Shown piece by piece: positions 46,350 to 52,962 of a stretch of 64,000 nt of DNA. Origin of the DNA: an uncultured Prevotellaceae bacterium (lineage in GTDB: Bacteria; Bacteroidota; Bacteroidia; Bacteroidales; Bacteroidaceae); assembly GCA_945865175.1 (NCBI GenBank), contig CAMBDA010000012.1, positions 1 to 64,000 of the forward strand, written 5' to 3'. Positions within the stretch are counted from its first letter, which is position 1, and each line of letters starts with the position of its first letter. Both the position numbers and the translations under genes were made by a program. The notes beneath the pieces were generated by a model, which saw nothing but the letters and a program-made list of their open reading frames with translations, did no database searches and was not told where the DNA came from.

Positions 46350-46357
46350 CAAAGTTA
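46350..46357 (-). promoter_or_regulatory. Probable -7 box of the DUF1846 gene
   Basis: TAACTTTG on the reverse strand fits TAnnTTTG; no clear -33 TTTG was found upstream. Confidence 0.45.
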
Positions 46358-46446
46358 CAACATTATTCCGACATGACGATACATTGTCCAGAAAAACTGT
46401 GGATATTTTCATGTGTTCCTGTCTGTATTCATCCCATTGCGTTTTT

Positions 46447-46644
46447 GAACATCGGCCGCAAGCTTGTGTAACGCGAAAACGGTCTGATTTAACATTTAAC
46501 ATTTAACAAACGGCCCGCAAGCGTGTTTCCGGAGCTTCTCGCGAGACGGCGGTCGCTCCCTCCCCGTGGTCGCAAAACCCACCCTCCCCGATGTTAAATG
46601 TTAAATGTTAAATTACGACCTCTCCGCTGTATGGTGCACGTTAA
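46447..46644. repeat. Repeat unit A: flank, TTTAACA array, about 80-base core, inverted array, flank
   Basis: A direct copy of 46447-46508 occurs at 46759-46820 with one mismatch in 62 bases. The unit contains TTTAACA arrays at 46488-46508 and, reversed, 46591-46614, around a GC-rich core of about 80 bases. The right flank (46590-46644) is identical to 1-55 on the other strand. This looks like a short non-coding mobile or dispersed repeat. The gene-free stretch 46290-47164 holds this unit, the hairpin, unit B and the promoter at 47105-47135; no other feature was seen. Confidence 0.8.
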
Positions 46645-46650
46645 ATGCCC

Positions 46651-46698
46651 CGATATACATATATAAATCGCGCGCGCGCGTAATATATATGTATATCG
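46651..46698. repeat. Perfect 15-bp inverted repeat around a (CG)6 tract
   Basis: Arms CGATATACATATATA (46651-46665) and TATATATGTATATCG (46684-46698) are exact complements. The 18-base loop (46666-46683) contains twelve alternating C and G (46669-46680). The arms are AT-rich and the loop is GC-only, the reverse of a normal terminator. Cruciform or left-handed DNA is possible. Confidence 0.85.
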
Positions 46699-46758
46699 AT
46701 TAAGAGAGAGATGAGATTGAAGAAAGAAAGAGTACAACTGACTGGAACCCATAGAATT

Positions 46759-46943
46759 GAACATAGGCCGCAAGCTTGTGTAACGCGAAAACGGTCTGAT
46801 TTAACATTTAACATTTAACATTTGGCAGACACGGCCCCCAAGCGCGCTTCCGGAGTTTCCCGCGAGGCGGCAATTGCACCCTCGCGTGGCCGCAAGGATT
46901 CCGTGCTCCCGATGTCAGGATGTTAAATGTTAAATGTTAAATG
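46759..46943. repeat. Repeat unit B, diverged second copy of unit A
   Basis: Shares the 62-base left part with unit A and carries TTTAACA arrays at 46799-46823 and, reversed, 46920-46943. The core between the arrays is related to that of unit A in outline (CAAGCG..TTCCGGAG) but many bases differ, so the copies have diverged or one was partly converted. Confidence 0.75.
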
Positions 46944-47104
46944 AAACGCGTTCGGCACCTGCATTCCCGCCCCCCTCATACATTCAATTCTCAGGGTCAG
47001 GAACCGGGCGGGAAAGAGAGGACTGCATGCCACTGCCAAACCAGCGGGAAACCGTGACGAACCACAGAATCCGGGACAAGGCAGTCCGCAATCCGGGACA
47101 ACTG

Positions 47105-47135
47105 TTTGACATGTGCGGAAAAGGCAGTAACTTTG
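47105..47135 (+). promoter_or_regulatory. Consensus promoter before the ORF at 47165
   Basis: TTTG (47105-47108) and TAACTTTG (47128-47135) are 19 bases apart, so the downstream ORF or repeat region is likely transcribed. Confidence 0.6.
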
Positions 47136-47164
47136 CACCGTGTAAAAAAATACATTTCACGACT

Positions 47165-47533
47165 ATGGCAATCAAAATCAAGGCACTGGAACGTTTCGCA
47201 AGTTCAATCAGGGAACAAGCGCAAGCACTCAAAACATGGCCCTTTGGGGTTCTCGCCCCGCCAATAGCCCCTGAGGATGCCGTGGGTCCCCAACGCCCAA
47301 AGAAGGGGCGACATAACCCAGGATGGGGCGTGAGCCCTATCAACAGCGGGAGTCACCAAATCACAAAGCCCCGAAGGGGCGGGATGGTTTCATATCGGGG
47401 CGTAGCGTACGGGAAAACATTGGTTGCCAGGATGGTCTCGAATGGAACGGATTTGAACTGTATTTTTCCGCCTTGTGGTATTATGCGGCCGGGAGAGACC
47501 ACTGGCCCTATTGTCACATGGAGGTTACAATGA
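47165..47533 (+). CDS. Hypothetical protein overlapping dispersed repeats
   Basis: A 122-residue ORF beginning MAIKIKALERFASSIREQAQ with a basic amphipathic helix. Residues about 25-75 are translated from the GC-rich repeats at 47225-47400 (Pro, Gly, Arg rich, low complexity), so the protein may be fortuitous. A consensus promoter lies about 30 bases upstream and supports transcription. No domain is recognised. The ORF is open to 46934, but the ATG at 47165 follows the promoter. An alternative view is that the transcript is non-coding. Confidence 0.35.
   Translation: MAIKIKALERFASSIREQAQALKTWPFGVLAPPIAPEDAVGPQRPKKGRHNPGWGVSPINSGSHQITKPRRGGMVSYRGVAYGKTLVARMVSNGTDLNCIFPPCGIMRPGETTGPIVTWRLQ
47225..47400. 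repeat. GC-rich dispersed palindromes
   Basis: The stretch includes GCCCCGAAGGGGC (47368-47380) and related GGGG/CCCC pairs of the kind seen repeatedly in intergenic DNA of Bacteroidales. They resemble REP-type palindromes. Copy number elsewhere cannot be judged from this window. Confidence 0.5.
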
Positions 47534-47600
47534 CGGATGTAAATCGTTAAAATGTCATAAAGACGAGGTGTTTTATTGCCTTTTCTTGGATAAAAAACAC

Positions 47601-47608
47601 TAAATTTG
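47601..47608 (+). promoter_or_regulatory. Probable -7 box of the BspA-like gene
   Basis: TAAATTTG fits TAnnTTTG and lies about 60 bases before the start codon at 47671. An ATTG at 47575-47578 is 22 bases upstream, a slightly long spacer. Confidence 0.45.
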
Positions 47609-47670
47609 CTTGGTGCTTTCTTCAAAAGATGGTCATTAAGAAAAAAATATCAATCCAATCAGTATTAATT

Positions 47671-50064
47671 ATGAGAAAAATTACGCTTTTGTTTGTTTTG
47701 GGCCTGCTGCTTGTAGCCAAGTGGGCACAGGCGGCCAATGTAATCGAGAACCGTATAAGCCTGGATGACTCAGGCTTGTTATACCGGCTGTATGACGATG
47801 GCACGGCTGTGGTTGTCAATAATCCGCCAAATCCGCCTTTTGAGCGGGACAGTGTCTTCATTCCGGCATCTGTCGCCTATAAAGGACAGTCGTACACGGT
47901 GACAGGCATCGGCTTTATGGCATTTTACGAGTCGCCGGTTGTCAACATTTCAGGTGGAGAGAATATCACCTTCATTGAGGCTTCCGCATTTGAAGGCTGT
48001 ACCCAACTGAAGGGCGAATGGACATTGGAGGGTGCTGTCACCTCCGTTGGCAATTATGCTTTCCAAGGATGCAACAATCCGGAATTGGAGCTTCGCTTCG
48101 CCAACTTTGCGGATGCAACCATCGGCGTGAGTGCATTCATGGATTGTGTGGGGTTGAGGGCGGTGGCCGGCACGGCAGCGAGCCTCGACTTTAATTCGTT
48201 CAAAAATTGTTCCGGCCTCACGTCCATCGGAAACCTGCTGAAGTATGTGACCGTGCTTCCCGAGTGTGCTTTTGAGGGTTGTTCCAGTCTGGAGGGCGAA
48301 ATCGTCCTTGAGGGTGCCATCACGAGCATTTCTGCGGGCGTGTTCAGGGGGTGCACCCAGCCAGGTTTGCGCATCAGCATCAATAATCTTAGCAATGTCG
48401 ACATCCCATTCCAGGCTTTTAAGGAGTGTACCGGCTTGAGACGGGTGGCCGGCACGGCAAAGAGTATTGGAGCGGGTGCCTTTTACGGATGTTCTGGTCT
48501 CACATCCATCGGCAATCTGCTGAAGGACTTCACCTACATTCCTGACTACTGCTTCTTGGAATGCACGAGCCTGACCGGTGAAATCACCTTGGAGGGCGCT
48601 GTCACCGTGATCGGTATGGGAGCCTTCTACCAATGTACCGATCCTAATCTCAGTCTGCATGTCACCAATCTTACGGATGCCATGATCCTCCCTCTTGCCT
48701 TTAACGGATGTACGGGTCTGAAGACGGTCGATGGCACGGTGAAGTCCATTGGCGACGGTGCCTTTTCCGAATGCACCGGCCTTACTTCCATCGGACATAT
48801 TCTGGAAAAGGTCACGGAGGTACCTAACGGTGCGTTCCACAGATGTTCCAGCCTCTCGGGCGAGGTCGCGCTCAATGGTGCTGTCACGTATGTGGGTAAC
48901 TATGCATTTGCCGAATGCACCAGCGAGCAGCTGGTCATCAGTGTCAACAACCTGTCCGATGCCGTGTTGGGCTATGGGGCTTTCGCCTTCTGCAAGAATC
49001 TGAAGAACCTGGCGGGCACAGTAACCCAGTGGGATCAGCAGAATCAGTGCGCGTTCTATGCGTGCAGCAATCTGCCCTATGTAGACCATCTCTTTTCGAA
49101 TGCCACGGAAATTCCGAAAGCCACATTTTACGGAGGCAGCTCGCTATCGGGGGCCTTCACACTGGGTCCTGCTGTGACTGCTGTCGGGGAAGTGGCTTTT
49201 GGCAATAATAGTATCTCCTCGATTTACAGTCTGGCTGCGGTGCCTCCGACTTTGGGTGCCGACTGTTTCCAAAGCACGACCAACTATACTGTGAAGGTGC
49301 CCTTCCACTCGGTGGACAGCTACAGGGCCGCGTGGGGAGATGCTTATCAGATGGAGATTTCTGCCGGCGACCCGTCAGCTGCCTCCACGGTGGCCAACAG
49401 TGGTTCGGCTACCCGGTGGGCAACCTTCAGCAATACCTTTTCCGACAGCCAACTGAGTGTAGAGTCCGGCCAGACGCTCACTCTCTACAATGCTACGGTG
49501 GCCAATGGCGAACTCACACTAACGGAGCGCACCGGCTGCATGGTGGCAAAGGGAGAGGCTGTGCTGGTCAGGACGGATGCAGCGAGCGTGAGCGTGACGC
49601 CACTCCCGACTACCGACCTCGTGCCTGCTCAGGACAATGACCTGGTGGCCACACCCGAATATGCTACGGTCATGCCCTCCCGGCCGGGCTACAGGCTGTA
49701 TCGCCTTACCTTCGACAATGTGGAGGACCGCACCGCCCTGGGTTTCTATCTGGGCATGGTGAAGGATGACAGTGGAAACGTGGTCTGCCAGGACGGCTCC
49801 CAGCTCAGGACCATGCCTGGAAGGGCCTGTCTCATGGTTTCTGCCGAGATGGCCACCAAGCCGGCATCCGCTGCTCCCGTCCGTGGCTTTGCCTTCCCCG
49901 ATGACGACACCACAGGCATGGGTGAGCTGGTCATCGAGGGCGACAGTTTTGCTGGGGACGGAGCCGATGGCGGCCACCGCACTTACAACCTGGGTGGCCA
50001 GCAGGTGGGCACACCAAAGAAGGGTGTCTACATCAAGAACCACAGAAAAGTAGTTTTCAACTAA
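47671..50064 (+). CDS. BspA-like leucine-rich repeat surface protein
   Basis: A 797-residue exported protein. The signal peptide spans residues 1-21 (cleavage near WAQA). Residues about 60-550 are LRR_5 repeats of about 23 residues. They group into a higher-order unit of exactly 94 residues repeated four times, starting near residues 109, 203, 297 and 391. The C-terminal 220 residues form a beta-rich domain ending with the Prevotella-type tail YNLGGQQVGTPKKGVYI, resembling a secretion/sorting domain. Members bind host or bacterial surfaces. Start at 47671 gives a normal signal peptide; the ORF begins at 47629. The small gene at 50079 follows in 14 bases. Confidence 0.88.
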   Translation: MRKITLLFVLGLLLVAKWAQAANVIENRISLDDSGLLYRLYDDGTAVVVNNPPNPPFERDSVFIPASVAYKGQSYTVTGIGFMAFYESPVVNISGGENITFIEASAFEGCTQLKGEWTLEGAVTSVGNYAFQGCNNPELELRFANFADATIGVSAFMDCVGLRAVAGTAASLDFNSFKNCSGLTSIGNLLKYVTVLPECAFEGCSSLEGEIVLEGAITSISAGVFRGCTQPGLRISINNLSNVDIPFQAFKECTGLRRVAGTAKSIGAGAFYGCSGLTSIGNLLKDFTYIPDYCFLECTSLTGEITLEGAVTVIGMGAFYQCTDPNLSLHVTNLTDAMILPLAFNGCTGLKTVDGTVKSIGDGAFSECTGLTSIGHILEKVTEVPNGAFHRCSSLSGEVALNGAVTYVGNYAFAECTSEQLVISVNNLSDAVLGYGAFAFCKNLKNLAGTVTQWDQQNQCAFYACSNLPYVDHLFSNATEIPKATFYGGSSLSGAFTLGPAVTAVGEVAFGNNSISSIYSLAAVPPTLGADCFQSTTNYTVKVPFHSVDSYRAAWGDAYQMEISAGDPSAASTVANSGSATRWATFSNTFSDSQLSVESGQTLTLYNATVANGELTLTERTGCMVAKGEAVLVRTDAASVSVTPLPTTDLVPAQDNDLVATPEYATVMPSRPGYRLYRLTFDNVEDRTALGFYLGMVKDDSGNVVCQDGSQLRTMPGRACLMVSAEMATKPASAAPVRGFAFPDDDTTGMGELVIEGDSFAGDGADGGHRTYNLGGQQVGTPKKGVYIKNHRKVVFN

Positions 50065-50078
50065 AACAAAGGAACAGT

Positions 50079-50210
50079 ATGATGAGAGAAGCATATATCA
50101 AGCCCGAAGCCCGGGTACATGAAATGGAGGCCCAGCAGCTATTGGCCGGGTCGGGAGATTTGTATTTCGACGGCAATGTGCCCGCCGATGACAACGAGCT
50201 CATGTGGTGA
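50079..50210 (+). CDS. Small peptide of 43 residues downstream of the BspA-like gene
   Basis: The sequence begins MMREAYIKPEARVHEMEAQQ, then LLAGSG, and ends in an acidic segment with a final Trp. Short peptides of this layout (a KPE/Q-rich start, a Gln-Gln/Leu-Leu-Ala-Gly-Ser centre, a variable acidic end) are common and uncharacterised in Prevotella and Bacteroides, as I recall. The QQLLAGSG centre recalls the cleavage region of double-glycine leader peptides. A ribosome-binding-like AAAGGAACAG lies 6 bases before the start. Possible roles are secreted peptide or regulator; both are inference. Confidence 0.55.
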   Translation: MMREAYIKPEARVHEMEAQQLLAGSGDLYFDGNVPADDNELMW

Positions 50211-50217
50211 CCTTCCA

Positions 50218-50258
50218 GTGACGGCTCCCCAGAAGGCTTATGGCCTGGGGAGCGTCAC
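50218..50258. terminator. Bidirectional hairpin between the small peptide gene and the sulfatase gene
   Basis: GTGACGGCTCCCCAG (50218-50232) pairs with CTGGGGAGCGTCAC (50245-50258) with one bulged G. The sulfatase stop codon (50238-50240) lies in the loop, so the last codons of that gene are part of the right arm. There is no long T-run. Confidence 0.6.
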
Positions 50259-51767
50259 CTGGAAGTGGGTGCTGGGGGTGTGCTCGCGCAGGATAATCTC
50301 CACCATCTGCTTCACCACCTCGGGATGGGCGGAGGCCAGATTGTGGTCTTCATGGATGTCCTCCTTGAGGTTGTACAGTTCGGGCACGCCCTTTTTCACT
50401 ACCATTTTCCAGTCGCCCATGCGCAAGGCCATCTGGTTGGTCTCATGAAACTCCCAGAAGAGGTATTCGTGGACGGGCTGGGAGGGTGCTCCCAGAAGGG
50501 TGGGAGCGAACGAAATGCCGTCGTAGTAGCCCTCGGGCGCATCTTTGGGCATATAGCGGCCTGACCGGGGATTGACATGGGCCAGTTGGCACAGGGTGGG
50601 CAGTACATCGTAGAAGGCCAGCTGGTGGTCCGATACGCTGCCGGCCTCCACATGCCCTGGCCACCTTACGATGAAGGGGATGCGTATGCCGCCTTCGTAG
50701 CATTGGCGCTTGCGCCCCTTGAGCTTGCCGTCACGCCCGAAGAAGTCGGGGTCGGCCCCTCCCTCCTCATGGGGTCCGTTGTCGCTGGTGAAAATCACGA
50801 TGGTGCGCTCGTCGAGTCCCTTTCTGCGGAGCAGGTCCAGGATTTCGCCCACATAGGTGTCCAGCCGGGTAATCATGGCCGCAAACTGGGCATGAGTGTG
50901 GGTGGTGGGATTGTATCTCGACCCCTCCTGTCCGCCCCATGTCTTGTCGTGGAAGAAGCGGTGTTTGTAGTGCCCCAGAATGGAATCGTCGGGCTGGAAC
51001 AGTTCGGCATGGGGCAGGGTGTAGGTGAAGATGCCCAGAAAGGGCTTTTGTCCGTCCTGCATCTGCAGCCACTGCATGGCACGCTGGTGGATGAGGTCGG
51101 CCGAGTATTGGGTGCGTTGTTCGTATCCCGGGCCGTACATGGGGTGCCGGATGTTCTGGGTGAGCACTTCGCGCACGGTGGCCGTGTCGCCCATTGAACG
51201 GCTGAAACGGTTCAGGAAATTGGGATAATAGAGGTGTGCCTGAAACTGGCAGATGTAGCCGTAGAATTCGTCTATGCCCCTCTTGTCGGGCGTGGAGGGC
51301 GAACCCTCGTATCCGCCGGCCCATTTGCCGAAGAGTCCTGTGGTGTAGCCCTGGTCGTGGAGTATCTCGGGCAGGATTACGTGGGCCGTGTCGTAGGGCA
51401 TCTGGCCCACACGGCTGTAATCAGTGCACTGGCCGTATTCCACCATCGGCACGTCTTTCCAGTATTCCTTGTTTCCTCTCACCAGGCAATGGCCTGTGTG
51501 CTGGCCTGTCATGAGTGATGCGCGTGAGGGTGCGCTTACGGGGCTTCCAGCGTATGCCTGGGTGAACCGCATGCCTTCCTGTGCCATGCGGTCGATGCAG
51601 GGCGTGTTGATGAAGGGCTGTCCGTAGCAGCCCAGGTCGCCGTAGCCCATGTCATCGCACATGATGTAGATGATGTTGGGTTGCTGTTCGGTTTTGCGGG
51701 CATTGGCTGGGAGGGCAGCGAGCAGCAGGGTGCCGCCCATGAGGCAGGGATGAGGGATTGTTTTCAT
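50238..51767 (-). CDS. Sulfatase (type I, Ser-type)
   Basis: A 509-residue exported sulfatase. The signal peptide ends near residue 23 (PANAR). Metal-binding DDMGYGDLGCYG starts at Asp38. The catalytic motif is S-A-P-S-R (residues 78-82), so the active-site formylglycine must come from Ser78 by an anaerobic maturase (anSME); no such gene is in the window. The usual GKWHLG motif reads GKWAGGYEGSP near residue 147, as in the S1 arylsulfatase-like group. Its ATG overlaps the stop of the glycosyltransferase gene (51764-51767). The sulfated substrate (host glycan or polysaccharide) is unknown. Confidence 0.88.
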   Translation of the reverse strand: MKTIPHPCLMGGTLLLAALPANARKTEQQPNIIYIMCDDMGYGDLGCYGQPFINTPCIDRMAQEGMRFTQAYAGSPVSAPSRASLMTGQHTGHCLVRGNKEYWKDVPMVEYGQCTDYSRVGQMPYDTAHVILPEILHDQGYTTGLFGKWAGGYEGSPSTPDKRGIDEFYGYICQFQAHLYYPNFLNRFSRSMGDTATVREVLTQNIRHPMYGPGYEQRTQYSADLIHQRAMQWLQMQDGQKPFLGIFTYTLPHAELFQPDDSILGHYKHRFFHDKTWGGQEGSRYNPTTHTHAQFAAMITRLDTYVGEILDLLRRKGLDERTIVIFTSDNGPHEEGGADPDFFGRDGKLKGRKRQCYEGGIRIPFIVRWPGHVEAGSVSDHQLAFYDVLPTLCQLAHVNPRSGRYMPKDAPEGYYDGISFAPTLLGAPSQPVHEYLFWEFHETNQMALRMGDWKMVVKKGVPELYNLKEDIHEDHNLASAHPEVVKQMVEIILREHTPSTHFQVTLPRP

Positions 51768-52903
51768 AGGATATGATGGGATAGATGTTGGTTTTCGGGC
51801 TTCTGCATGTGTTGCCAGAAGTCTACATACTGCTGTGCCACCCGTACGGGGTCATGGTGGCGTCTCACATAGGCAATGCTTTCCTTTTTCAGGCGGTAGA
51901 TAAGATGGGGGTCTTCAAGCAGTTGTTTCAGCGCTGTGTATACGCTTTCTTCGTTGGGCTTCACGTTGACGATGGGGCGTAGCTTCTCCTCGCCCAGCAG
52001 CTTGTAGTGCTCCTCTTCGCCACCGCCCACCAGCACCAGTCCTTTGCTCATGGCCAGCAGGCCGTTCATGGCGGGGGTGTAGCTGTAGAGCTGGTCCAGC
52101 AGCACGTCGCTGTGCTCCATCATGCGTGCATACTGCTGGAAGGGAACGTCCTCGGCTATCACCGTCTCCACGTCGTGGGGATAGTCGTGGGCCAGTCGCT
52201 GCAGGGCCTTGAGCATGATGTCGGTACCCTTGTATGCACTGCGTTGGCTTTGAATGCCTATAAAGAAGCGGACGGGGTGGTGGGTCGGCCGTGGCTCGCA
52301 GTCGGAGGCCACGGGCACGGGAAAGGGAATGAAACGCACCTTCTCGGGCAGTCTGAAGTGCCTGGTGTAGGCTGCATGGTACTCATAGAGGCCCGCCACG
52401 ATGCCCTGGCAGTCGAAGGCCACCACCTTGTTGAGCCATCCCTTGTCGCCATACAGCCATTCGCTGATGAAGCGGTCGTTGTCGGTATTGGTGCGCAGGC
52501 TGGTGCCCAGGTTGAAGTCGCTGTATTCAAGGGTGGTGCAGTCCATTCCCGCCTTCACCCAGTAGCGGTCCATGCCGTAGGCTCCCATGAAGACGCTTCG
52601 GTTCTGGCGTTTCAGTTGTTTGTAGAAGGGCAGAATGCGTGCGGGTTTCAGTTCCAGGAATACGGGGTTGATGAGTTGTACCACATCGTAGCCTTTCAGC
52701 CGTTTCAGCACGTGCTTCAGGTGTATCAGATAGCGGACGGTGTGGCAGAATCCGGTCGACTGACGGGTGATGTCCACGTCGCGGGGATAGTTTTTCCATC
52801 CGTCACCGTCCGACACCACTGTCACCTGGTGGCCCAACTGCCTCAGTCCTTCGGCCAGCGACCAGTGTACATTGCTATATTCTCCTATCAGTAGTATTTT
52901 CAT
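51764..52903 (-). CDS. Glycosyltransferase, GT-B type
   Basis: A 379-residue glycosyltransferase with a GT-B layout: the N-terminal Rossmann half starts with KILLIGEYSNVHWSLAEGLRQLGH, and the C-terminal half has the PVRFFIGIQSQRSAYKGTDI segment and the acidic E-x7-E-like region near residue 305 (VGGGEEEHY). It would transfer a sugar from a nucleotide donor, probably at the cytoplasmic face, in polysaccharide or glycan assembly. It starts 59 bases after the TamB gene ends and overlaps the sulfatase start. Donor and acceptor unknown. Confidence 0.82.
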   Translation of the reverse strand: MKILLIGEYSNVHWSLAEGLRQLGHQVTVVSDGDGWKNYPRDVDITRQSTGFCHTVRYLIHLKHVLKRLKGYDVVQLINPVFLELKPARILPFYKQLKRQNRSVFMGAYGMDRYWVKAGMDCTTLEYSDFNLGTSLRTNTDNDRFISEWLYGDKGWLNKVVAFDCQGIVAGLYEYHAAYTRHFRLPEKVRFIPFPVPVASDCEPRPTHHPVRFFIGIQSQRSAYKGTDIMLKALQRLAHDYPHDVETVIAEDVPFQQYARMMEHSDVLLDQLYSYTPAMNGLLAMSKGLVLVGGGEEEHYKLLGEEKLRPIVNVKPNEESVYTALKQLLEDPHLIYRLKKESIAYVRRHHDPVRVAQQYVDFWQHMQKPENQHLSHHIL

Positions 52904-52962
52904 GTGGTTATTATATTAATATGTATATATAGGTTGGTGTCGGCTCACCCCCCTGACGTACC

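Noticed and set aside
44835..46376. A 513-codon open frame on the plus strand opposite the DUF1846 gene
   Set aside because: It is antisense to a well-supported family gene; its translation is a Val, Gly, His-rich shadow typical of GC-rich coding DNA, with no domain.
46447..46943. A possible CRISPR array
   Set aside because: Repeats are 7-base units and 62-base flanks without regular 30-40 base spacers, and no cas gene is present.
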